This document shows, piece after piece, positions 1 through 5,639 of a stretch of DNA of 16,564 bases. How positions within the stretch are numbered: the stretch's first letter is position 1; every line of letters begins with the position of its first letter. A program made the position numbers and the translations under genes. The notes beneath the pieces are model-generated. The model ran no database searches, had not been told where the DNA came from, and saw only the letters and a program-made list of their open reading frames with translations. Location: positions 1 through 16,564 of the forward strand of contig CALFNI010000162.1 of assembly GCA_937902695.1 (NCBI GenBank), given 5' to 3'. Source of the DNA: an uncultured Rhodanobacteraceae bacterium. GTDB lineage: Bacteria > Pseudomonadota > Gammaproteobacteria > Xanthomonadales > Rhodanobacteraceae.

Positions 1-42
1 GACGATGCCGCGTTCGTCAGCGCTCTCTACCAAGTAGCCTGA
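1..42 (+). CDS. C-terminal end of an upstream gene (partial)
   Basis: Reading from base 1 in frame 1 gives 13 codons ending in Ala-Leu-Tyr-Gln-Val-Ala and a TGA stop at 40-42. It is too short to assign to a family. Its main support is that its stop overlaps the start of the next small ORF in the arrangement TGATG, which is typical of translationally coupled genes. One other forward frame, starting at base 2, is closed by a TAG at 35-37. Uncertain: it may simply be an open frame cut by the window edge. Confidence 0.3.
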   Translation, partial: DDAAFVSALYQVA

Positions 43-224
43 TGCGCATGGAGCGGCCCCATGCGCCCTCGCCCGGCACGCCGCAGCCGGTTCCGACGCA
101 CCCTCCGATCGTTCCGCCGGAACCGGCGCAACCGCAGACGCCGCCGACGCCGCTGCCCGGCCTCGACCATCCGCCGCCGATACCGAACGATCCGCAGGCG
201 GCATCCGGCGCGCGGGACGAATAG
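42..224 (+). CDS. Small proline-rich hypothetical protein
   Basis: This 60-residue ORF is roughly one third proline, in PxxP, PP and PxP spacing, with few charged residues outside the ends and no cysteine, signal peptide or membrane segment. The ATG at 42 overlaps the TGA of the preceding frame (TGATG), so translation could be coupled to the upstream gene. No good Shine-Dalgarno sequence is visible. A second ATG two codons in (48) is an alternative start. Short proline-rich proteins of this look occur as hypothetical proteins in Gram-negative genomes, but no function is known to me. Proline codons are CCN, so GC-rich non-coding DNA can produce similar ORFs by chance. That keeps the confidence moderate. 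Confidence 0.4.
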   Translation: MRMERPHAPSPGTPQPVPTHPPIVPPEPAQPQTPPTPLPGLDHPPPIPNDPQAASGARDE

Positions 225-407
225 ATCAGACGCAAAACACGCGTGCGCTCCCGAAAGTCGCATGGCGCGCCCGGACGGATCGGGCGCCCGCTTGTCGCCT
301 CGACGCCGGCCACCCGCTCGCGCGACATCGCCCTCGCCCTCGTCTTATGCTCGGCCCCGGTGGCCGGCGCCGTGAGGCGCGGCGGCCGAAAATAATTGTC
401 CGGGGAA
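225..407. other. Intergenic region with a GC hairpin
   Basis: No convincing gene is seen between the proline-rich ORF and the ECF42-type promoter. The open frames here have shadow-like, arginine-rich translations. A 7-bp perfect inverted repeat with a 7-base loop lies at 267-273/281-287 (GCGCCCG/CGGGCGC). It lacks a following T-tract, so at best it is a weak or factor-assisted terminator for the upstream gene(s). Confidence 0.4.
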
Positions 408-434
408 TGTCGAGACACCGCGCCGTGTTCCGAC
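408..434 (+). promoter_or_regulatory. Putative ECF42-type sigma factor promoter
   Basis: TGTCGA at 408-413 is followed, after exactly 17 bases, by CGAC at 431-434. As I recall it, the published target promoter of ECF42 sigma factors has TGTCGA in the -35 region and CG(A/T)C in the -10 region. The site lies about 50 bases upstream of the DGPF gene ATG (484), the expected place for an autoregulated operon promoter, and would give a 5' leader of about 40 bases. The match is seen in the sequence; the functional reading is inferred from family knowledge. Confidence 0.65.
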
Positions 435-483
435 TTACACCTCGAACCGCCCATCCCGGGCGCGAAGCGAGAGGAGCGAGGCC

Positions 484-882
484 ATGAAATACATGCTGAT
501 GATGCATGCCCCGAAGGAAGGCTGGACGACGGCCGGCATCGGCACGTGGGCGCCGAAGGATATCCATGCGCACATCGCGTTCATGCAAGGCCTCAACGAG
601 AAGCTCAAGGCGGCCGGCGAGTTCGTCGATGGACAGGGACTTGCCGGACCCGAGGAAGCGAAGAGCATTCGCGCCCGCAAGGACGGCACGCCGGACACCG
701 ACGGACCGTTCGCCGAGGCGAAGGAGTTCCTCGCCGGCTTCTGGATCGTCGACGTCGACAGCACGAAGCGCGCGTACGAAATCGCCGCGACGATCTCCGC
801 CGCGCCCGGCAAGGGCGGCGCGCCGCTCTACATGCCGGTCGAGGTGCGCCAGGTCATGAGCGCGCCGCCCACCGAGCAGTGA
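484..882 (+). CDS. YCII-related (DGPF domain) protein, partner of ECF42 sigma factor
   Basis: This is a 132-residue soluble protein of the YCII/DGPF family (dimeric ferredoxin-like alpha/beta fold). It opens with the typical MKYMLMMHA strand and carries the diagnostic TDGPF motif at residues 72-76, followed by the KEFLAGFWIVDVDS strand. Length and motif order are normal for the family. The ATG at 484 has a good ribosome binding site (AGGAGCGAGG, about 473-482). The gene overlaps the downstream sigma factor by GTGA, and the pair sits behind an ECF42-like promoter. DGPF genes are the conserved genomic partners of ECF42 sigma factors. They are thought to act in the same stress or signal response, but their biochemical role is not established and no substrate can be read from the sequence. 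Confidence 0.9.
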   Translation: MKYMLMMHAPKEGWTTAGIGTWAPKDIHAHIAFMQGLNEKLKAAGEFVDGQGLAGPEEAKSIRARKDGTPDTDGPFAEAKEFLAGFWIVDVDSTKRAYEIAATISAAPGKGGAPLYMPVEVRQVMSAPPTEQ

Positions 883-2180
883 GGGCGAGCACCGTCGGCA
901 TCGAAGTCGAACACCTCCTGCGCACGCTTGCGCCGGAGGTGCTCGGCGCCGTCGTGCGCCGCTTCGGCGATTTCGCGGCGTCCGAGGATGCGGTGCAGGA
1001 AGCGCTGCTCGCCGCGGCGAGGCAGTGGACGGAAGAAGGCCTGCCCGAGCGTCCGCGCGCGTGGCTGATCCATGTCGCTGCGCGCCGCATGACGGATCAG
1101 CTGCGCAGCGATATCGCCCGGCGCGAGCGCGAGGCATTCGTCGTACGTCAGGAGTGGCCGTTCCGCGATCCCGGCGCGAACGAGGCCGACTGCGCACCGG
1201 ACGACGACGATACGCTCGCGCTCGTCTTCATGTGCTGCCATCCGGCGCTGACGCCGTCGTCGGCGATCGCGTTGACGCTGCGCGCGGTCGGCGGCCTGAC
1301 GACGGCGGAGATCGCCCGCGCGTTCCTCGTGCCCGAGGCGACGCTTGCCCAGCGGATCAGCCGCGCGAAGCAGACGATCAGGGCATCGGGCATCCCGTTC
1401 GAGGTTCCGTCAGGCCGCGAGCGCGATGCGCGACTCGCGTCGGTCCTGCACGTGCTGTACCTGATCTTCAACGAGGGCTACACGGCGAGCAGCGGCGATG
1501 CGCTGCAGCGCATCGAGCTTTCCGACGAAGCGATCCGCCTCGCGCGCGCGGTGCGCGCACTGCTGCCGAACGACGGCGAAGTGGCCGGTCTGCTCGCATT
1601 GATGCTGCTTACGGACGCGCGCCGCGCCGCGCGCGTCGGCCCGAACGGCGAGTTGATCCCACTCGAAGCGCAGGATCGCTCGCGCTGGAGCCGCGACGCG
1701 ATCGACGAAGGCGTCGCGCTCGTGTCGGCAGCACTGTGCGGAGGATCGGTCGGCGCCTATCGGCTGCAGGCCGCGATCGCGGCCTTGCACGACGAAGCCG
1801 CACGCGTCGAGGACACGGACTGGCCGCAGATCCTCGCGCTCTATGGCGTGCTGAAGCAGATAGCGGACAGCCCGATGATCGCGCTCAATCATGCGATCGC
1901 CACGGCGATGGTCCACGGCGCGCGCGCGGGGCTCGACCTGCTCGATGCGATCGACGCGAGCGGCGGCCTCGCCGGGAGCCATCGGCTCGACGCCACGCGC
2001 GCGCACCTGCTCGATCGCGCGGGCGACCGGCAAGGCGCGATCGCGCGTTTTCTCCTCGCGGCCGGCAAGACCGCAAGCCTGCCCGAGAAGAATTACCTGA
2101 CGGCACAGGCCGCGCGTCTGGCGCAGGCATCGTCGATGCACGAGCAGCTTCAGCGCGACGACGCGCACGATCGCGGCTGA
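879..2180 (+). CDS. ECF42-group RNA polymerase sigma factor with C-terminal extension
   Basis: This is a 433-residue sigma-70 family factor. Region 2 spans about residues 10-76 (RRFGDFAASEDAVQEA, then RPRAWLIHVAARR). Region 4 spans about 112-170 (the CCHPALTP segment, TAEIARAFLVPEATLAQRISRAK). The long extension is typical of ECF42: FNEGYTASSG near 197-206, LLALMLLTDARRAAR near 238-252, PLEAQDRSRW near 261-270, RLQAAIAALH near 295-304, and TPR-like helices to the end. The start is taken as GTG at 879, whose bases overlap the TGA stop of the DGPF gene (GTGA). This implies translational coupling, and no strong independent Shine-Dalgarno is present. The same frame is open further upstream, but those residues lack sigma similarity. 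No anti-sigma factor is adjacent. In ECF41/ECF42 groups the C-terminal extension itself is thought to modulate activity. It probably directs RNA polymerase to its own operon. Confidence 0.93.
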   Translation: MRASTVGIEVEHLLRTLAPEVLGAVVRRFGDFAASEDAVQEALLAAARQWTEEGLPERPRAWLIHVAARRMTDQLRSDIARREREAFVVRQEWPFRDPGANEADCAPDDDDTLALVFMCCHPALTPSSAIALTLRAVGGLTTAEIARAFLVPEATLAQRISRAKQTIRASGIPFEVPSGRERDARLASVLHVLYLIFNEGYTASSGDALQRIELSDEAIRLARAVRALLPNDGEVAGLLALMLLTDARRAARVGPNGELIPLEAQDRSRWSRDAIDEGVALVSAALCGGSVGAYRLQAAIAALHDEAARVEDTDWPQILALYGVLKQIADSPMIALNHAIATAMVHGARAGLDLLDAIDASGGLAGSHRLDATRAHLLDRAGDRQGAIARFLLAAGKTASLPEKNYLTAQAARLAQASSMHEQLQRDDAHDRG

Positions 2181-2209
2181 CGCCGCTCCTGCAGTATCCT
2201 CGCGACGAC

Positions 2210-2773
2210 ATGGACGCCTTCAGCTACCTCTCGGTCCTGATCTCGCTGATCCTCGGCCTTGCGATCACGCAGGTTCTGAAGGGCGTTCGCGGCCTCATGC
2301 ACGCGCGCATGCGCATCCGGGGCTACTGGCCCACGGTGCTCTGGGCGGTGCTCGTCATCGTGATCGCGGTGCAGTCGTGGTGGTCGATGTTCGGCCTGCG
2401 CCACCACGAGGCATGGACGTTCCTCGAGTTCTCGGCCGTTCTCGCGCAGACGATCGTGACCTACCTGCTCGCCGCGCTCGTGCTGCCCGACATCTTCGGC
2501 GATGCGCACGTCGACCTTCGCGAGCACTACTACAGCCATCGGCGCTGGTTCCAGTCTCTCCTGGCGATGCTGATCGCGCTCAGCATCGCCAAGCAGCTCC
2601 TGATCGAGCACACGCTGCCGCGACCGGCCGATCTCGGCTTCCATATCGCCTTTGCCGCCGCCGGCATCAGCGGCGTGCTCATCGCGAACCCGCGCTACCA
2701 CGAGTTCCTCGCCGGCGTCGCCGCCTGCGCGATCTTCGCCTATATCGCGTTCCTGTTCGAACACCTCGCCTGA
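2210..2773 (+). CDS. Hypothetical six-helix inner-membrane protein
   Basis: This is a 187-residue, strongly hydrophobic protein. Six likely membrane segments are visible at about residues 5-26, 44-66, 74-98, 118-137, 144-163 and 165-184. Short charged loops separate them, including an HVDLREHYYSHRRW loop rich in His, Tyr and Arg before the fourth helix. The ATG at 2210 begins MDAFSYLSVLISLILGL, and the gap from the sigma gene stop is only 29 bases, so it may be read through from the ECF42 operon. The ribosome binding site is weak. I do not recognise a named family; the length and topology suit a small uncharacterised membrane protein. Upstream extension of the frame overlaps the sigma gene and looks like shadow sequence. 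Confidence 0.8.
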   Translation: MDAFSYLSVLISLILGLAITQVLKGVRGLMHARMRIRGYWPTVLWAVLVIVIAVQSWWSMFGLRHHEAWTFLEFSAVLAQTIVTYLLAALVLPDIFGDAHVDLREHYYSHRRWFQSLLAMLIALSIAKQLLIEHTLPRPADLGFHIAFAAAGISGVLIANPRYHEFLAGVAACAIFAYIAFLFEHLA

Positions 2774-2806
2774 GCGCGCCGACACGCCGGCAAGGCACCG
2801 GCGCGC
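2774..2806. terminator. GC-rich hairpin between convergent genes
   Basis: The inverted repeat GCGCGCCG (2774-2781) / CGGCGCGC (2799-2806) gives a perfect 8-bp stem with a 17-base loop, directly after the stop of the membrane protein gene and ahead of the convergent amidohydrolase stop. There is no T-tract on either strand, so intrinsic termination would be weak. It could serve as a bidirectional 3'-end stabilising structure. Confidence 0.35.
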
Positions 2807-2843
2807 GAGACGTTTCGCTCGACAGACGCCCGCGCGCCGGCCA

Positions 2844-4262
2844 TCACGGACCTTGTGCGCGCGCCGAGTCCGCCAGAAGGCTGTCCAGCGCGGCCCGGCG
2901 CAACGGCCGTCCGTCGAGCACGACGGCCGCGATCCGCTGTGCGTTGCGGATATCGCGCAGCGGATCCGCGTCGAGCAGCACGAGATCGGCGCGCTTGCCC
3001 GGCGCAACGGTGCCGGCCTCGGCCGAGATGCCGAGAAACGTCGCCGGCGCGAGCGTCGCGGCGCGCAGCGCCTCGGCCGGCGAAAATCCCGAGTCGACCA
3101 GGCTCGCGAGCTCGTCGTGTAGCGCGTAGCCCGGATAGATATCCAGCATCGGCGAATCGGTACCGGCGAGAATCGGCACGCCCGCGCGATGCAGCGACGC
3201 GACGATCTTCGTCGCCACGGCCCAGCGTTTGGGGGCGACGTCGCGCTCCTCGGGGCTCGTTTCCTGCGCAAAGCGCTGCCAGCGCACGCGCTCGTCGGGG
3301 CGAAGATATTTCCAGCGCGGATCGCGCGAAGGAGCCGTATCGAGCGGCTTCGAATCGACGCGGTAGAGCACGAGCGTCGGCACCTGCACTTCGCCCGCAC
3401 GGCGGAGCGCGGTTGCCGTGCGATCGCACGTGGGCGCGTCGAACGCCGCGATCACGCGCGGCTCGTCGGCGTCGCGGCGCGCGACGAGCGCCCGTCCCGC
3501 GAGACCGCGCCGTGCATCGAGCAGGCCCTGCTCCAGCGGCGAGCAGGCCTCGAACACCTGCATCAGATGCTCTTCGCTGCGCTCGCCGGCTTCGGCCGCC
3601 GCCACCGCCGACACGCCGCCCGGCACGTGACCCATGATCTTCAACGAGCGCCGCTTCGCAGCCTCGAGCACGGCGCGCCATGCGGGCTCCGGAAGCTCGG
3701 TGAACACCTTGATGAAATCGGCTCCGGCATCGGCGGCCACATCGACCTGATGCGTGGCCTCCTCCGGCGACGGCCCCCACGCGACGATGCCGGCCGCGAG
3801 GATGCGCGGCGCGACGAGGCTGCCGTCGTCGATCGCGCGGCGCCACTGTTTCACCGTCGCGATGTCGTCGGCCACCGCCGCCATCTCGCGCACGCCGGTG
3901 ACGCCATTGGCGACGTACATCGGGAATGACCACGTATTCGACGGCCGGTGCGATGCGTTGTTGAAAAGGTGTACGTGCATGTCGACGAGACCCGGCATCA
4001 GGAACCTGCCATGGCCGTCGATGCGCTCGGCGTTGCGGGGGATCGCGGCGTCCGACGGCGCATCGATGCTGACGATGCGGCCGTCGGCGATGAGCACCGT
4101 ACGCGGACCGACGAGCCCGCCGTGCTCGACGTCGACGATGGACACGTCGGTAATCGCCAGCGACGGCCGTCCGGCCGCCATCGCCGCAGGGCATGCCAGC
4201 AGCAGCGCCGCCGCGAACGATCGCGCCGCATGTCCGGAAAATCCGGTCCGGTCAGAGCCCAT
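2844..4262 (-). CDS. Exported amidohydrolase family protein
   Basis: This 472-residue metal-dependent hydrolase belongs to the amidohydrolase superfamily (imidazolonepropionase / Xaa-Pro dipeptidase-like branch). Metal and catalytic residues are visible in order: HVH at 96-98, the carboxylated-Lys candidate K185 (FIKVF), H212 (GHVPGG), H232 (EHLMQVF) and D369 (AGTDSP). The C-terminal ADLVLLDADPL region rebuilds the family's beta-sandwich. The N-terminus has an export signal. LLAC around Cys24 would fit a lipobox, and AMA-A near residue 29 would fit signal peptidase I, so it is periplasmic or a lipoprotein. The ATG at 4260-4262 has a purine-rich GAGGGGGG just upstream. The natural substrate (peptide, cyclic amide or other) cannot be told from the sequence. 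It is monocistronic on the minus strand between convergent and divergent neighbours. Confidence 0.9.
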   Translation of the reverse strand: MGSDRTGFSGHAARSFAAALLLACPAAMAAGRPSLAITDVSIVDVEHGGLVGPRTVLIADGRIVSIDAPSDAAIPRNAERIDGHGRFLMPGLVDMHVHLFNNASHRPSNTWSFPMYVANGVTGVREMAAVADDIATVKQWRRAIDDGSLVAPRILAAGIVAWGPSPEEATHQVDVAADAGADFIKVFTELPEPAWRAVLEAAKRRSLKIMGHVPGGVSAVAAAEAGERSEEHLMQVFEACSPLEQGLLDARRGLAGRALVARRDADEPRVIAAFDAPTCDRTATALRRAGEVQVPTLVLYRVDSKPLDTAPSRDPRWKYLRPDERVRWQRFAQETSPEERDVAPKRWAVATKIVASLHRAGVPILAGTDSPMLDIYPGYALHDELASLVDSGFSPAEALRAATLAPATFLGISAEAGTVAPGKRADLVLLDADPLRDIRNAQRIAAVVLDGRPLRRAALDSLLADSARAQGP

Positions 4263-4425
4263 GGTCCCCCCTCGTTACGCCCGAAACGTACGTCCCGCAA
4301 CGCTCGAACGTCCCTGTAACAATTTGCAGGATGCTTTTCTAACGATCAGGCAGGCAGACTCTACCTGAGCTTTACATTCGTCGCCCTTCGCGGGCGCTGC
4401 GCACCACGCAAGGGCCTGGAGATCA
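4263..4425. promoter_or_regulatory. Divergent intergenic region (amidohydrolase / KTSC-like gene)
   Basis: These 163 bases separate divergent starts and include a stretch poorer in GC (about 4315-4380). Promoters for both genes should lie here. I could not pick a -35/-10 pair for either strand with good agreement to consensus. A GGAG ribosome binding site for the plus-strand gene is clear at its right edge. Confidence 0.4.
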
Positions 4426-4647
4426 ATGGAAGTCGTCGACCTGGATTCCCGAGAGCTTCGCACCGCCTCGTTCGCGGCGAGACTGCACCGCCTTCGCGTC
4501 GCCTACCGCAACGGCGCCGTGCGCGACTTCACCGGCGTCTCGCAAGGCCTCTTCACCGCGCTGGCGAATTGCGAGGATCCGGACACGTTCCTGCGCGAAC
4601 GCGTCGATGGCCAGTATCCGGCGCGCGATGTCGTGCGGGCGGCCTGA
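4426..4647 (+). CDS. KTSC-domain-like small protein
   Basis: This 73-residue protein has a pattern that fits the KTSC domain. The strand LRVAYRNGAVRDFTGVS (about residues 23-39) is followed by a helix GLFTALANCEDPDTFLRERV and the terminal YPAR segment, comparable to the family's phrase of a short beta strand, Gly-Val-x, helix and Ile-Arg-x-x-Tyr-Pro. The KTSC tetrapeptide that names the family is not present; such domains without the tetrapeptide are common in my memory. The ATG at 4426 is preceded by a good GGAG (about 4418-4421). Function is unknown; the domain also occurs fused to nucleic-acid-related enzymes. It is divergent from the amidohydrolase. Confidence 0.75.
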   Translation: MEVVDLDSRELRTASFAARLHRLRVAYRNGAVRDFTGVSQGLFTALANCEDPDTFLRERVDGQYPARDVVRAA

Positions 4648-5031
4648 CGTCCATCGGGACCGGCTCGGGTTATTTCCTGCCCGTCGGTTTCGCGCGCGCG
4701 GCCTCTCGGCGGGCCTCCGCGTCGAGGAGCTGCTTGTCGGTCAGTGCGCGGCGCCGCCGCAGCAGCTTTGCGGCAATGATCCGCAAGGCTGCTTCTCGGC
4801 GGCGGCGATTCGTTTCGCCTTCGGCTACGTCGTCCATCCGACGTAATAGAGCCGATCCAACGTGAAAACGTCATGAGCGGATCACCGTAGCGCCCGCCTC
4901 CCGTTAGGCGTCCGGCAAGGAACGATGCAGAAGACCTCTGCCGAGCCCGTCGGCTTCGGGCCGCAGCGGATACCAACGCTTCGCGCCGCCGACGCATCGG
5001 ACTATCGATCACATCGCCGGGAACACGACGC
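4648..5031. other. 384-base region without a confident gene
   Basis: The stretch between the KTSC-like gene and the anchored protein gene has no forward ORF with gene-like composition. The forward frames give Cys/Arg-rich or Arg-only translations. Its best coding candidate is a 55-codon minus-strand ORF (4670-4837), listed separately. From about 4838 to 5031 I see no gene and no clear terminator or promoter. Confidence 0.4.
4670..4837 (-). CDS. Candidate small highly charged helical protein
   Basis: An ATG at 4835-4837 on the minus strand opens a 55-residue ORF ending in TAA at 4670-4672. The product begins MDDVAEGETNRRRREAAL and continues as an alternating Arg/Lys, Asp/Glu, Ala/Leu sequence to a Pro-Thr-Gly-Arg-Lys end. 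It would form one long amphipathic helix, strongly basic, without cysteine or a membrane segment. It fills a gap that forward frames do not explain and lies convergent to the KTSC-like gene. About three quarters of codons end in G or C, a little below its neighbours. There is no strong Shine-Dalgarno. It could be a real small protein or a chance frame. Confidence 0.42.
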   Translation of the reverse strand: MDDVAEGETNRRRREAALRIIAAKLLRRRRALTDKQLLDAEARREAARAKPTGRK

Positions 5032-5637
5032 ATGCTGAAGTCGAATGGACGGTTGGGTCACGCGCTCGAGCTCGCCGTCGCGCTGGCGGCGCTGGTCACC
5101 TCGGTCACGTCGATCTGGCTCTCGCTGAGCCAGGGCGACGACATGGCCCCGCTCGTCCAGGCGCAATCGTGGCCGTACCTCGAATACGAAAGCTCCAACA
5201 CCGGCAACAACGGCACGCCCGAGATCGACATCATGGTCCGTAACGCCGGCGTCGGGCCGGCGAAGGTCGAGTCGTTCTCGATCAGCTACGACGGCAAACC
5301 GGTGCGCGGCTGGGCCGCGCTCATTGCCGCGTGCTGCGTCCCGGCGCAAACGCCGCGCGAAACGCCGGACCTGCCCGCACTGACCGACAATCGCATGATC
5401 TCCTCGAAGCTGATCAAGCGCGTGCTGCGCGCGTCGGATTCAGTGACGCTGCTGCACCTCCCGAAGACCGACACCAACGCGCCCCTCTGGACGAAACTCG
5501 ACGATGCGCGCTTCAAGCTCGCGTTCAACGTCTGCTATTGCTCGGTGTTCGACGAATGCTGGGTCAGCGACCTGCGCAGCACGGTGCAGCAGCGGGTCAA
5601 GACCTGCCCGGTCGATGCCGTTCCCTACGTCGAATAG
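5032..5637 (+). CDS. Hypothetical single-pass membrane-anchored protein
   Basis: This is a 201-residue protein with one N-terminal hydrophobic segment (about residues 11-33) followed by a soluble, probably periplasmic domain. The domain starts QAQSWPYLEYESSN, then a beta-rich stretch with the phrase VRNAGVGPAKVESF (about 69-82). It carries six cysteines: CC at 101-102, then C168, C170, C176 in NVCYCSVFDECW, and C192. The cysteine pattern suggests disulfides in an exported domain. The ATG at 5032 has only a weak ribosome binding site (CGGGAA). Similar Trp-Pro-Tyr and Gly-Val-Gly-Pro-Ala phrases occur in uncharacterised anchored proteins, but I know no function. Its stop is two bases from the stop of the convergent Kelch gene. 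Confidence 0.82.
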   Translation: MLKSNGRLGHALELAVALAALVTSVTSIWLSLSQGDDMAPLVQAQSWPYLEYESSNTGNNGTPEIDIMVRNAGVGPAKVESFSISYDGKPVRGWAALIAACCVPAQTPRETPDLPALTDNRMISSKLIKRVLRASDSVTLLHLPKTDTNAPLWTKLDDARFKLAFNVCYCSVFDECWVSDLRSTVQQRVKTCPVDAVPYVE

Positions 5638-5639
5638 CC

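Noticed and set aside
226..1197. Long minus-strand open frame of about 323 codons opposite the DGPF and sigma genes
   Set aside because: Arg/Ala-rich shadow of high-GC coding sequence; the plus-strand DGPF and ECF42 genes explain this DNA fully.
4352..4363. GTAGAGTC(T/C)GCC on the minus strand upstream of both the amidohydrolase and the receiver gene (also near 10275-10286)
   Set aside because: A 12-base near-match is expected many times by chance in a window this size, and no matching -35 element accompanies either copy.
4503..5033. 176-codon minus-strand frame in the gap after the KTSC-like gene
   Set aside because: Arg/Ser-rich translation and extensive overlap with the KTSC-like gene; a different minus frame (4670-4837) is more protein-like.
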